Source: Pelobates cultripes
Taxonomy: Eukaryota; Chordata; Amphibia; Anura; Pelobatidae
Reading direction: 5' to 3'
Length of the DNA: 64,000 nt
Assembly: GCA_933207985.1 (NCBI GenBank)
Contig: OW240918.1
Span: 25,142,119-25,206,118 of the forward strand
The number at the start of each line of letters is the position of its first letter. The stretch's first letter is position 1. The position numbers were made by a program, and so were the translations under genes. This document shows, in pieces, positions 1 to 12,408 of this stretch. The notes under the pieces are model-generated. The model ran no database searches. It had not been told where the DNA came from and saw only the letters and a list, made by a program, of their open reading frames with translations.

Positions 1-59
1 CATAATGGTTTGAATAGGCCAATCAGTGTACTGCAAAATATATACATAATATAAATATC

Positions 60-530
60 AAGTAAATATTTAGCAGTACACTGGTAAGTGCATTTTCCTG
101 ACATTTTGTTCACAGATCGAGTGAGGAAAAGTAACCAGTAGATTGAAAAAGAGGAGGAGCAGTAAAAAAAATCTATATTTATATATTATATATATTTATA
201 TATTATAATATATAATTATTTTTATTTTATTTATTATAATTATTTTTATAAATTATAATTATTTTACTACTCCTTCTTTCTTCCCTCTATTGATCACGTC
301 TCACTTGTTCTGTAAATAAAATGAACATTTAACCATTGGTTGTCCAGTGTCCCTAGCCATCAATGATCTTTTTCCCACCAATTATCTCTTTTTTCGAGGG
401 GCCATGGATGGAATTCCAAATCACACATCAAAATGAACAAGGTCGTCCATTACATGATTCAGTTAGTTTGTTGTTCGGCTACATTTCTACTTTGGCTTAG
501 ATATTCACGAGATCATTCGATCAGCTCAAG
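60..530. repeat. Dispersed AT-centred repeat, family A, copy 1
   Basis: It shares an ordered series of blocks with 16780-17290 and 36070-36430: a block ending near GGAGCAGTAAAA, an AT-rich core (about 170-265), a TACTACTCC block, a TTCCCCTCTATTG/CACTTG block, then CCCTAGCCATCAATGATC and a CCACCAAT block. The core is flanked by short complementary sequences (GGAGCAGTAAAA and TTTTACTACTCC), which suggests a fold-back non-autonomous DNA element. There is no coding capacity. The family is unnamed here and the ends are approximate. Confidence 0.6.
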
Positions 531-2431
531 TTCGGAACAAAACAAATCTCCAAGTCTAGTTAACACCCGAGGATAATACAGCTGTGTGTAAATGAGTATA
601 TATGTCCTTACCAGTGAAACATTCATCCACAAGATATACAGTGATTTGTATAATGTACTAATATATATCTACTAAAGGCATTCAATCAGTGATTACACTA
701 AAGATGCTTGTGAATTTGGGGATTTGGAAAACCCATGTTTACTTATTGGATCAGTTAAATAGTGGTAAAGTTATATGTTTGATTCAGTAGTGATCTCTAA
801 AAAGAAACATAAAGTTGTATGCAACAATGTTTAGGCAATTTAACTGGTGTCTCCTCAAGTGAAGGACAACATGTAGTCTTCCATTTTGTTTTGTGATGAA
901 TGGTCCCTGATATTCTAGAAGCTGACCTCCATTCTGGAGGAAAACAATAAGAGGAATAAGCAGCATTTATTTATTCTGCCTTTTTCATGTTAAATCGTTC
1001 AGACAAAATCCAGGCATTCTCATTCTGGCCTGAGGCACTATTATATTATGTAACATTGTAAGATCGGGAAAAAAATATCATATCCTTATCATTAATGTTT
1101 GCATTAAAATAATTAAATAAAAATAAATTGCAATTAATTTATCACTATAATTACCCAGGATGTGTTTCACTTTCATCAACCTTACTGCCTTTTCTGGAGG
1201 ATAAAGTAAATAAGCAGAGTGCGTTTCATGCATTATCTAAATGTAAACTAATTAAACAAGTATAGTTCTAGTAATGTTTAATTTACAGTTGTCCATATCA
1301 GCTTCTGGGTGCTAATGTGCTATATCCTAGACAGCAGGCTTACATTATTTAATTCCTCTAAAGAATCAGTCATATGTATGTGTTGCATATATACTAATCT
1401 GATCATGATGCTCATTTTAGTTTGAGGAGCACAATGCACAAATAGTAATGTGAATTTTTATTATTAATTTTTTTAATTTTTTTTTTAAAGATTAGCACAT
1501 CATTAACTTAATGAGTAGCTAGCACATTAAGTAAAATAAATACATAATATATCCACAATAGTAATAATAATCTTATTTATTTATGCACATTTTTTTCATT
1601 TATTCAACAACTCACATAGAATACAGTCAAGAAGAAGACAAAGACTCAAGATTTCCATTTTACAAAATTGAGTTGGCATTTTATTCAGTTAATCCCAATG
1701 AATCTGATCAAATGTCAACTTTGTTTTTAAAATGTAACCCTTAGAATTGTTCCTATTTTCATATGGATGTATATGAGTACAAAGACACACATGCAAGCCC
1801 ATAAATGAAGGGTAAACAAAGCATGTTTTAAGCTCTATTGTCTCTTTGGCTCTGGATTATTATCTTTGTAATATTTCTTCCCATGTTGGTTCCTTTAAGA
1901 GGTTTGTATAACGCCAATCGATACTATAAAATATCCTATTTAATGGGCTAGAATTTGTATCTTCAGATGAGAGATAGGACTTCACGGAATTCAGACATCC
2001 CAGCACGTTTAGACGGTGATATTTCACTTAATTCAATATACAGAAGTGAAGCAGCTCTGTGGACATAAATGTCAAAGAAAATGTAAAACATGAATAGCAA
2101 ACCTTCTACCAAAGCTGAGTGAGTAATCAGGGTTTACCTTGTCTTGGATTATCATGACAGCATTTTTATGATAGGTGTCTATAGACATTTTTCCCTATGT
2201 TCCTGATAGTTCTCTAATAAGTCTAAGCAGAAACTGATGACAGCCCACAATTCCTTTGATGCTGATTAGAGTTGCTTTCCTGCTGAGGGGTAGGGACAAG
2301 TCTGTGTGTGAAATCCTCTTTTCAGGCTTGCTTTGGTACAACTGTACATTTTGTAAGGGAGGTCACATTTTGTCTGGATGTATGTATTTTAAAAATGGCA
2401 ATAGATCAGAGCAATGTCCTCTGTAATAATG
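531..2431. other. Intronic sequence, nothing recognised
   Basis: AT-rich unique-looking sequence with short homopolymer runs (for example around 1440-1490). I see no coding similarity, RNA gene or clear repeat boundary. Confidence 0.5.
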
Positions 2432-2558
2432 CAGGCATAGGCAACCTTCAGTGTTTTGGACTACACCTCCCATGATGCTTTGCCAACATTATGGGTGTAA
2501 GAGCATTATGGGGGATGTAGTCCACAACATCTAGAGTGCCGAATGTTGCCTATTCCTG
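2432..2558. mobile_element. Palindromic MITE, hAT-like (copy 1)
   Basis: Starts CAGGCATAGGCAACCTTC and ends GTTGCCTATTCCTG, its imperfect reverse complement. The inner arms (GGACTACACCTCCCATGATG and TGGGGGATGTAGTCC) also pair, so the whole element can fold back. The CAG...CTG termini suggest the hAT superfamily, but I see no matching 8-bp flanking duplication. A relative lies at 3269-3405. Confidence 0.75.
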
Positions 2559-3268
2559 ACCTATAGTATGCTGAAAAAGCATTAATTAAATGAAGAATTC
2601 CTTAGTAAAATATTTTTTTCAATCCCGGGAATAGGAATGCAAAGTGAGGGATCTATTGCATTTTTTAAGGATATTACACACATTTAATACCCTCTTTCTA
2701 CCGTTTCGTTGGCATCAACTTACTTACAAACATCTATTTTTTGTTTAACAATTAAGAACCAATGACAACATGCCACAAACAGACTCTGGTCCTCCAGAAC
2801 CAAACTGCTTTGCTTTTCTGTGTAGGAATTTCCATCATCTCCTTCGTATCTGAGTGATGTAATTCATAGAAGAATAGTTTTTATGTGTACATTGATTGAT
2901 AATTGAGGTGAGCCAAGAGTCAAGTTACATGAAGCAAATTGTAGATAACATGAAGAGGAGTTAGGTTTGGGAAGAGAATTAACATTTTGACTGAGTTTTA
3001 GCTAAAAATCAGAGACAAGGACCAGAAAATAAAAACATTCACTTCGTTATCTTGGCAGCAGCTTCAAAATACGAAACATTTTTGAATGTTCCAAAGTCAA
3101 CAAGATTTTTGAAATATGACTTATTTCAGACAAACTGGTTTGTTTTCTATGAAAAGGCAAGCAAAATCAAAAATTGGTATTGCAAGATCTGTGATAAGGG
3201 TTATGGAAGTTGCAGAGACACTAAGATAATTTTGAATCAGAACTTACAGTCAGATTTATCTTGATATG
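2559..3268. other. Intronic sequence, nothing recognised
   Basis: A 70-codon open frame at 3052-3264 has no recognisable motif and sits beside a MITE; I treat it as chance. Nothing else was seen. Confidence 0.5.
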
Positions 3269-3405
3269 CAAAGGGTAGGCAACCTTTGGCAATCGGAATG
3301 TTGTGGACTACATCTCCTATAATGCTCTTTCAGTCATAATGTAGGCAAAGCTTCAGGGGAGATGCAGTCTACAGCATCAATAGTGCTAAAGGTTGCCTAC
3401 CCCTG
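3269..3405. mobile_element. Palindromic MITE, hAT-like (copy 2)
   Basis: Same family as 2432-2558. The left end CAAAGGGTAGGCAACCTTTG pairs with the right end AAAGGTTGCCTACCCCTG, and GTGGACTACATCTCC pairs with GGGGAGATGCAGTCTAC. It is non-coding. The flanking 8-mers do not match, so the insertion is probably old. Confidence 0.78.
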
Positions 3406-4619
3406 CCAGACATGCATTGTGTAGTTGTGCCACTGGAGGACAGAGAACAAGTACTGTACAATTTTGGTGTGTTTTGGTGTGAGTTTTGCCTTATTATATT
3501 ACAAATATACATTTTTATATTTTGTGTTTTTACAAATATGCAGCCCAAAGAACAAATCAAAGGCAACTACATTGTAAGAATAATGATATTGGGATAGTCC
3601 ACTATAAATGGATTTTTGGAGGATTGTTTGATTGATTGATTGAGAATTGCAAATTTTATTTCCTAATAACTAAGCTTTAAAAATGCATTGGAGAATATTT
3701 CAATTCATCTATTGATCATTTTATTGCTATACTAAATCCTCTCTTTCTTTAAATATTGTTCTTTAAAGATAAAGTGTCTGGAATGAGTCTTCCTTTTCCA
3801 GCATACAGAGACTCGTTGGTTCTATATTTATCGTTTGAAGTCAATAAAAAGGTGTTTTCTCTAATAAAATAGGAGTATATGTGATCTGGAACAACAGTTT
3901 ATTGTAAGATAAAATAAAGCAAACGTTCTACCTGTGTTAATATACACCAAGCTATGTAAGGAAAAATCCTCTGCTTTGAAAAAATAAATCACAATGGATA
4001 AAAGGTTGACTACCATTTTCCCAAAATTGGTCTTTTAACTGTGCAAGAACAGTCATTGTCTTCACTAGCCCTCAGTACGGATTTTTAAAGAAACACTTTT
4101 AGAGTCATCAATAAAGTTCCAATTTAAGATTTCACTAGCTGAGAGGCAGATAAATACTGTTCCCGGGGTTTGTTCCTCCAGTGTAGTATATCGCAATATG
4201 TACCACCTCATTTACTTCTTTGTGTTTAAAAAACATAAAAATTGGAAAAAATATTTAAAAGAACATAACCTCTTGAAAAGGGGACTTTAAAGATGTTTTA
4301 ACATAATTCTTGATTATATTCAAGAATCTACTTGTGACATTAATAGATATTGGACTCTATCACAAAATGGAACCTGTCTAAATAGTTATTTAAAGTTCGA
4401 GTCACAATACGCAGTCTATAATAGTATAGTATGGCTTTACATAGTGATCGCTGCCTAGAAACTTGACTTCTCCTGGGGGGGATGTTAGTGAAGCTATTTA
4501 GATATTTCCATGTACCTTTAACAATTGTACTGTAGCATATATATATATATATATAGCGATTAACGCTATACATACAGCATATATGGAGGTCTCTGGGCCC
4601 CTGCTGCTTTATCCTATGT
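3406..4619. other. Intronic sequence, nothing recognised
   Basis: AT-rich, with a short GATT repeat near 3628-3642 and an (AT)n run at about 4536-4555. No gene or clear element was seen. Confidence 0.5.
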
Positions 4620-4785
4620 AGAGGGGGCCAAGAGATCATATTTCCATCTTCTCCATCAGTTCCTTTTCTCTGCCGAGCCAAGGGAGCATTACATGCAAGA
4701 GCGCTGCCATGGCAACACTCTTGCGGCTCGCAAGAGGAAAGGACCTGATGAGGGAGATGGAAATATGATCTCTGGGCCCCCTCTT
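4620..4785. repeat. Fold-back sequence beside the minisatellite
   Basis: The left arm AGAGGGGGCCAAGAGATCAT and the right arm ATGATCTCTGGGCCCCCTCT are near-perfect complements. Pairing continues inward through CATATTTCCATCTTCTCC and GAGATGGAAATATG. It is more GC-rich than its surroundings. This is probably part of a non-autonomous DNA transposon of which the adjacent minisatellite may also be part, as in the element at 53311-54814. Short open frames here are not genes. Confidence 0.65.
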
Positions 4786-4918
4786 CACAAGGAACCTTCC
4801 TGTGCCACTGGATCACCAGAGAATCTCATGTCCCTCCTTCCTGCCCACAGGGAAGAGGCAGGGAGGGGGGAATACATTTTATTACACATTAAAAAAAAAC
4901 TACATCCCTCCCCATAGC

Positions 4919-5955
4919 CCACAAACACACATACACTACATCCAGTACACACCACTATAAACACATACACTACATCCAGTATGCACCACTACAAACACAC
5001 ATACACTACATCCAGTACACACCAGTATAAACACACATACACTACACCCAGTACACACCACTACAATCACACATCCAGTACATCCAGTACACATCACTAC
5101 AAATGTACATACACTACATTCAGTACACACAACTACAAACACACATACACTACACCCAGTACACACCACTACAATCACACATACACTACATCCAGTACAC
5201 ATCGCTACAAACACACATACACTACATTCAGTACACACAACTACAAACACGCATACACTACATCCAGTACACACCACTACAAACACACATACATATATCC
5301 AGTACACACCACTACAAACACACATACACTACATCAAGTACACACTGCTACAAATACACATACACTACATCCAGTACACACCACTACAAACACACATACA
5401 CCTATTACACACCACTACAAACACACATGCACTACACACCCCGACAAACACACACTGCATCCAGTACACAAACACAGACACTGCTAGCACTGCACACACT
5501 GCATTCAGTACACAAGCACATACACTGCATCCACAACACAAACACTACATCCACTACACAAGCACACACATTGCATCCAGCACACAGACACACACTGCAT
5601 TCACTACACAGACATTCACTGCATCCACTACACAAACACACACACTGCTTCCTCTACACACACTATATCCACTACACAAACACAGACAAGGCATCCACTA
5701 CACAAACACACACACTGCATCCACTACACAAACACAGACACTGCATCCACTACGCAAACACACACTGCATCCACTACACACACAGACATTGCATTCACTA
5801 CACTACACACACACACTGCATTCACAACACAAACATCAACACTGCTAGCACTACACACACTGCATCTAGTACACAAACACAAACACTATATCCATTACAC
5901 ACTCTGCATACAATACACAAGCTCAGACACTTCATTAATTACACACTGCATAAAT
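4919..5955. repeat. CA-rich minisatellite, 36-bp unit decaying to about 26 bp
   Basis: Tandem units built from ACACTACATCCAGTACACAC followed by CACTACAAACACACAT are 36 bp long and run to about 5450. Shorter units built on CACTGCATCCACTACACAAA follow. Because 36 is a multiple of three, long frames with a 12-residue repeat (YKHTYTTSSTHH on +, VCTGCSVCVFVV on -) stay open on both strands. These are artefacts of the repeat. A related array lies at 46046-46402. Confidence 0.92.
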
Positions 5956-7094
5956 TAATGGATGTAAGCGTATTTTGGAGAGCATATTTATTTTTTGGGG
6001 GAGGGGAGGAGGGACAGCATTTCACCTATGGACCCAGGCAGCACAATGCCTTGGGCCAGGCCTGCCTAGAGATGTACATTATAGAATATATTCACTGGCA
6101 TATGTTTTACAATTAAAACTATATAAAATAAATAAGTCACTACCATAAAAATGTTTTATTTTAAATAAATGAAAATATTTCTTAAAAAATAATTAATCAT
6201 AAATATATTAATAACATCATACATATATTACTAAATTATCCTATATATATATATAGTTGCAATTTTATCACTTTTGTCATTCTATTATATTTTTGTTCCA
6301 GTTTTTTTTGTTTTTAAACCTTTAGCTGTATATTATATTGCATTTTGTTTGCAAGAGTTTTGTTTACCAATTTTTTTTTTGTAGCCTAAAGCTCTAATTC
6401 TCTTTGACCAAATTGATCATGTGTTTTATTTTATTTCTTCTTTTCACCTCTATATGTATTTGGCAGCTGCCCATGGTTACGGCAAGGAACATATGCAGTT
6501 CAGTGAGCAGTTATACACAATTCCTTGCTGATACATTTTACTTGCTTAATCTATGGTTTTGCTTCTTGTATCAGCAGTTTTTAATATTCTCGTTTCTGTT
6601 GAGCTAGAACTATCTGTCCAATTTAATAGAATATGAGTAAGATACATTCGACCTTGAGTTCAAGGGTTCAGATGCTGCCAAGATTCACTCGGCCTTTTCA
6701 TTGTGTGAGTTAAATATAGGTCTTCCATTTCCTTGTGTGACATGGAGTGTGAACAGGAAAGTGTTAACGTTTAAGTAATGAAGACATGTCCTACTCAAGC
6801 AGCAGATTCGACAATAGTTAATTTTTTAATTTAAACGTAATTGCTTTTTAATTTTATTATTGTGCAAATTGTGATCATTATAGTTTCTAAATAAATCTCA
6901 GAGAAAGAAAAATATAGCAAAGGAAGTTTGTTTCTATTTTTTTTTAGAATTTTTTTTATAATATAATTTTTGGGCAGCGTAACAAAAATCACTATTCTCA
7001 ATACTGGTTCAGATCTAAACACAATAAGTACATAATCCACTAATGACATTGAAGCCTATTGGACTGGATAGGGTGCTGTCACCATAATATTGTT
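5956..7094. other. Intronic sequence, nothing recognised
   Basis: Very AT-rich between 6110 and 6400. A short frame at 6404-6607 is hydrophobic but has no recognisable family. No element boundary could be fixed. Confidence 0.45.
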
Positions 7095-7180
7095 GACCCC
7101 TTCATTATTATGGCTTTTATTATTTATATAGGAACAACATGTCCTGTAGTGCTTTACAATTATGTATACCGTACATTGAG
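7095..7180 (-). mobile_element. Non-LTR/SINE-type 3' tail fragment
   Basis: Read on the minus strand this is a tail of the kind 'AAAGCACTACAGGACATGTT...TATATAAATAATAAAAG'. Similar tails occur at 19120-19185 (minus), 26318-26458 (plus) and 63017-63070 (plus). The shared pattern is a short GC-containing block followed by TATAAATAA and an A-rich simple repeat. The exact family is unknown. Confidence 0.5.
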
Positions 7181-7189
7181 GATATATAA

Positions 7190-7345
7190 CAATGAGGGTG
7201 TAATAAGGTTAATTTATTTATGAGCCAATTCTATTAAAATCTGCACTTTTTGTAAAATGTAAAAAAAAAAAGGATACACACCTGACACAAGCTAATTTTC
7301 TTTACAGGTCTAAAGTGTAGCTTTAATTTGAATGTAGTGATCAGT
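7190..7345. repeat. Fragment related to the TTAA-bounded element at 7539-8025
   Basis: GTTAATTTATTTATGAGCC, TTCTATTAAAATCTGCA and TTTTTGTAAAATG recur in the same order at about 7890-7950 (GTTAATTTATAAAAGTGCC, TTCCTATTGAAATCTGCA, TTTTTGCAAAATG). This is a partial older copy of the same repeat. Confidence 0.6.
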
Positions 7346-7538
7346 GGTAAAGCTATAGAGGTTGCATAAAAAAAACAAAAAAATCAGAAATCAATCATGG
7401 CTGGGTAATATCAATGTGAAAGGACAATATTCTGTTTTTCGTGATCCTTTCAGATCCTCGTTATTTTATAGTGTCACAACATATCTGCACATCCAGTGCA
7501 CAGATCTTTCTTACCTGCTCTTTCTTGTCATACACTAC

Positions 7539-8025
7539 TTAAAGGGACATTCCACTACCAAATTTAAAATAAACAAAACATTTCGGTTTAGTAGATATAC
7601 CTCAAATAAAAGCATGCATGCATGCATTTAAATATGCATTTTTTTTTCATTTTTCATCTACAAACAGCTTGCAAAACCTACAGACGTCTTTTCTGCTGCC
7701 TCTACAAGTCCTCCTCTTCTAACCCCACCTAGACTTTATGTGTCTGTCCAATCAGAGTCTTCCCATTGCAGCTCAATGAGAAGTATTTGTGCTCTGGGCA
7801 ATTGCTGCCTCTTGAGTTTAGCTTCACTGAGCAAACAAAACCAGGAAGTAACAGGATAAGATGTCTGTTTGAAAGGCAAGCAGGTGTTACCAAGTTAATT
7901 TATAAAAGTGCCAGTTCCTATTGAAATCTGCAATTTTTGCAAAATGAAGAAAAGAGGGCTCACTCTTCACACAAAAAACTTTTCAGCAAGCTCAAGTTGT
8001 GTAGTGGTCTGGGGTGTCCCTTTAA
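7539..8025. mobile_element. TTAA-bounded non-autonomous element (piggyBac-like)
   Basis: The element starts TTAA-AGGGACATTCCA (TTAA at 7539-7542) and ends GGGGTGTCCCT-TTAA (TTAA at 8022-8025). The 479 bp between the TTAAs therefore have short inverted termini AGGGACA/TGTCCCT and a TTAA duplication. TTAA targets and short inverted ends are the signature of piggyBac-type transposition. No transposase is present. The assignment to superfamily is an inference from the ends only. Confidence 0.65.
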
Positions 8026-10077
8026 TTGCTTTACACTACAGATACAGATGAAACGTGTCGTTAATGAACCATTTGTAACTGCAGTCCAGTACATTATGTA
8101 ATAAATGTGAGATATATTCTGGGAGAAATGGGGCCTCTATGATATATTCATACATATGGCTCTACAGTAATTTCATTTGATTGTCCCTGGTGACGAGAAA
8201 ACCAAAAGCAATGAAGAAATCACATTCACAGTAATTCAATTTAGAGCTTATAAATGTGTCCCCATAAAAAAATAAAAAATAAATATCAGAATATTGTTGC
8301 TATTTTAGTTAAGCTATTAGCCATCAGTGACTATCTATAGTAAACTTGTCATTATGCGTATGTAGATTTATTTTTTGTGTAATGCCAGCGTTTCATTAAA
8401 TTCAAGCTTCCTGGCAGAAATAACTGCTTCATTTGCAGAACAGAAACGCATAAAGAAATTCACTGTTTTTCTGAAATTCTATATTTAGTATGTATTATAT
8501 TCTATTTTTCTTAACAATTAGAGTTGTTGTGGTAGCAGTTGGATAACTAGAGACTAAACATAATGCCACTTAAGAACTGCGGATGAGTTAGATTGCTTCT
8601 GTGCAGTCCCGAGAAGCCATCTGTGGATAACATTGCCCAACCAGCAGTAAAAATATTGGGTTGGATGCGTTGAATAAGCACTGGAAAAAAACAAAGCATC
8701 TGTGTGACAGACTGTATTTTTGATACATTTAAATTAGGATTCTTATCAGGCAAATCCCGTTGAGACCTCTTGTCCCATTTGTATGAAATGCTTATGCTGA
8801 AATAAGCTTAGCAATCACATAGCTACATTATACTAATACTGTGTACACTTGAGCTTGCATTTGTTATAAAAATACAAGAATTATGTTGTTTAATATGTTG
8901 ATACGCATACATTTTCATTTTCACTATGCTTTCTCTTGTCTGTTCTAAGAAAATGTTTTGTGTTAAGTATTTGTAACCCCTGTTGGGCCTATTGAGATTT
9001 GTTGGATCCGTTAAAGATTAGGCAACATAGGTGTTGGTTTAAATTAATCAAATTAAAATTACACTCCAAGCACCAAAAGAACATGAAGGAATCTGTTAGA
9101 GCAAATGTTCATTTTACATGACTAGATATTCTATAGAGGTTTGTAAGAGGACCAGTATTGACTGACAGAAGGTTTAATTTAAAAGAATATTCAGATGTTT
9201 GTATTGGGTTATAGTGAATTAGAGTGGGTGTGTCCCTTTAAGAAAAAAACCTCCTGATAATTAAAAAAAAAATACAGTATTTCATTAACGTTTATGTTTG
9301 GTCTTGCTAACTAAAAACTGTATTGAAAAGCATGTCTATCTGTAGCCAATGTAGTCGTAACTTTAGGTGTTTTAACTATCTAATTTTTAACTATTTTCAT
9401 TGTAGGCCTAAACATTTGTCATATCTTAATGTATGTCGCATAATATTTTAGCTCTGTATTGTCTGACCGCCATTTTTGTTTTGGAGGAAATCAAATGCAA
9501 TTCACTTTATTCCTCATTTAGTGTTTGCACAAAGGTTTATTTTCCAATTGTGATAACATGGAGATATTGTGACAAGCCACACTAGGGTTAACCAGGAAAA
9601 ATAAATGTCCATAGAATGATAACAACCCTTACTAAAGGTACATTTTGTAATGTTGCAATAGATTTAGTGAGATGTGTGCATGTCAACATAATTTGTTTAA
9701 TCCAGTTTCTTCGGCCTGGGTTATTCTGTGCTGAATTTATTACAGACCTACAAATGAGCTTTTGTTTTTTTTAATAAATATTTTGTTTGGTTGTCGTACC
9801 CAGTGTGTAAAGCCTCTACTCTTCACACTTAACAATACGATAAAAGCTATTCACTAAACTCAGAGTTGTAGCAAATTCAAAAATGAATTGCAAAATGTTT
9901 AGAAAAAAAATGTCAGCTGATCTGAAAGAAGTTTCCGTTAAAGCCAAATCTTGTAATTCTGATTTTATTTTGATACAGTTCAGAGTTTAGCCGGAAAAAA
10001 TATCCCAGAATCTCAAATTTAGCACACCAATCACTAAAGTATAAATTGTTGAAATAAAAAATTGAATGTCAAATAGT
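8026..10077. other. Intronic sequence, nothing firm recognised
   Basis: Mostly AT-rich unique-looking sequence. About 9838-9990 has the flavour of the 'CACTAAACTC...GAATTGC' frog repeats but no clear ends. No coding similarity was seen. Confidence 0.45.
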
Positions 10078-10404
10078 GATGTCCCGAACGGTTCGCCGAA
10101 CGGTTCGCCACGAAAGGTTCGCCACGGACTCATCATTGAGTAAACTTTGACCCTGTACCTCACAGTCAGCAGACACATTCCAGCCAATCAGCAGCAGACC
10201 CTCCCTGCCAGACCCTCCCACCTCCTGGACAGCATCCATTTTACATTCATTGTGAAGCTGCATTCTTAGTGAGCTGTCCAGGAGGTGGGAGGGCCTGGGA
10301 GGGAGGGTCTGCTGACTGTGAGGTACAGGGTCAAAGTTTACTCAGTGATGAGTCCGTGGCGAACCGTTCGTAGCGAACTGTTCGGCGAACCATTCGGGAC
10401 ATCA
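10078..10404. mobile_element. Fold-back (long inverted repeat) element, complete copy
   Basis: Left end TGATGTCCCGAACGGTTCGC, right end CGAACCATTCGGGACATCA. The arms continue inward through GGACTCATCATTGAGTAAAC and its complement, then through CTCACAGTCAGCAGAC and its complement, to a loop of about 45 bp (10231-10275). Repeats of GAACGGTTCGCC occur in both arms. It is non-coding; chance frames within it are not genes. A half copy lies at 23435-23633 with the loop in the opposite orientation. Confidence 0.85.
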
Positions 10405-11109
10405 AATCTTAGGCCAGAATAGTGAATCTGAAAGAATTGCTAAATTGGTCATTTTGAGTTCACATTAAATCCCCAGCAATTCACACTCTAGTGAAGAATC
10501 CTGTCAGTCAATAATGTAAATATAATATCCCCTTGTTAATGTGTAGTAATGCAGGGCTTAGCTTTATTTTGACTATATCCTCGATGGGATAATGTGAAAT
10601 AATCTACCAGTCCTTTATGGGGATTGCTGAGGTCCTATATCCATGTTTGAAATATTAATTTAATCATTACTTTTTACCTCATTTTTGTTGTCTTCAATGT
10701 TCTTGTGCAATAAAGATAAACTTGAAATATTCTGTATGCAAGTATGATATCAAAATGGTGCTTGTTAATTGTCAGTGATCATCTATGAGTGGTTTACAAT
10801 ATTTTCAAGAGCAATCGGTTTACTATATGAAATGTAGTAATAGCTCTTTGGTGGATAGCTTTTTCTGAAGGGTTTTGTAGCTGAACAAGAGTAAGTCATT
10901 CTTGCCCTAAAATGCCTTTAGGAGCTATACAATGTAATAAACTGGAGTAAATCTACTTTACTCGTAAATGCTTTGCAGCAGTTATTTCATTGAACCTTTT
11001 GTTAATAAGCACGTTGTTTTAGTGCAAAATAAATTCTTACTCTATAAAATGATTACCCATTAAACATATTATACAAATGAAAACATAAGTACTATTCTGA
11101 AGACCATAT
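10405..11109. other. Intronic sequence, nothing recognised
   Basis: AT-rich sequence without recognisable motifs or element boundaries. Confidence 0.5.
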
Positions 11110-11640
11110 TGCAGATAAAGGGATACTCCTCTAAACATCATAACAATTTTAGCAATGTATGTAACATTCTGTGCTGTTTAAGAGTTAAATCACTTTTGTT
11201 TCTCTTTATGCTGCCCTAGACACACTTCTCCTACCTGTGACTCACAAAGCCTGCATGAAAAACAAAATTGTTTCATTTTCAGATCTGACAACGCAATGTG
11301 TTTACTTTAGACATGTTTTTTTATTATCTCCTGCTCTGTTAATTGAACTTTAATCACACACATGAGGCTCCTGTAGGGTTTAGCAGGTAATTACCGGAGC
11401 AAGAGATAATACATTCTAAATAAAACACACTGTGCAGTAAAGGAAGTTTACAAATCAGATTTCTCTTTACCAGAACTGAGTAGGATGGCCGTGTAAATCA
11501 CAATCACAGCTAGAGAAGGTGTGATGAGGGTTCCATAAACAAAATGATTAAACTCCTAAATGGCAGAGAATTGAGCTACAGGGGCATGATCTATATCCCA
11601 AAACCACTTCATTAAGCAAAAGTTGTTTAAACGGTTTAGA
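11110..11640 (-). mobile_element. Dispersed repeat, family B, copy 1
   Basis: Read on the minus strand it contains, in order, ATAGATCATGCCCCTG, GCTCAATTCTCTGCCAT, TAAACTTCCTTTACTGCACA and AAAGTTCAATTAACAGA. The same series occurs on the plus strand at 26725-27050. The far end, AAAGGGATACTCC, resembles the short inverted termini of other non-autonomous DNA elements here. No coding capacity. Confidence 0.7.
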
Positions 11641-12296
11641 AAATGTCTAAATATTAATGGCTTCATAAATAATGTCCAAGGTTAACAACAATATTATGAA
11701 CAATTCTTTATAAAGTGTTGATATATAGACCACAACACAATTCAGCTAATTTTAAATTGTCTGAATTTTGGTTGCAAATAACAATATATTAAATATAAAC
11801 AATATATAACAATATAAACAATATATTATAATATAAACAATATACTATGATCTGTATACAGTAGTATAAACTAATCAGCAGCGTTTCTTGAATAGACATA
11901 AAATACAATTATGATGTATCCATTAATATAAAATATACATAAATTCATAAATAAAAACTGAAAAAGAGTTTAGGATCCTGTCATTTGTTTTAAATCCCCA
12001 GGCATTGCAGTTTGTCTTCTGAGCACTGTCAAGATCAGAAAGTAACTTAGCCAATCATGATACTTACCTTTTAACAGCAATGCTTTAAGGACACCATATA
12101 AGTGTCTGGTTACATTTGTTAATTGTCAGCTTTGTATTATAGAAAGCTTTCATTTGAATTACAACTACTGTAAAACTTTGCTGTGCAGCCTGTACAACTG
12201 TATTATTCGAGAAAATTCGTAACTGCAAATTGGCAACTGAACGAGGAATGAAACAGGTGCACTTATGGAACAAAACTAATTATTATTTTTAAAAAA
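11641..12296. other. AT-rich intronic sequence with a short ATAAACAATAT tandem tract
   Basis: About 11780-11850 repeats AATATAAACAATATA-like units. The remainder shows nothing recognisable. Confidence 0.5.
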
Positions 12297-12408
12297 GTGA
12301 GAATTGGTGAATACAAAGTGAATTTCTAATGTAAGGCCAAAGTAATTGAACTGTAAACATAATTATTTTGACCTTAAATTTGAAATTCACTTTACTGAAT
12401 AACCCTAT
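12297..12408. repeat. Palindromic repeat, family C (GTGAATTTC/GAAATTCAC type)
   Basis: GTGAATTTCTAATGTAAGGC near 12320 pairs loosely with the downstream GACCTTAAATTTGAAATTCAC, and the right end is CTTTACTGAATAACCCTAT. The same terminal style (ACTAAAGTGAGAATTC / GAATTCACTTTAGTGAATAA) recurs at 19337-19510, 31556-31732 and 35485-35560. Confidence 0.6.

Noticed and set aside
4936..6116. Long open frames of 129, 168 and 337 codons on both strands
   Set aside because: They lie on a 36-bp tandem CA-rich array and translate as 12-residue repeats in several frames at once. No start context, domain or splice structure supports a gene.
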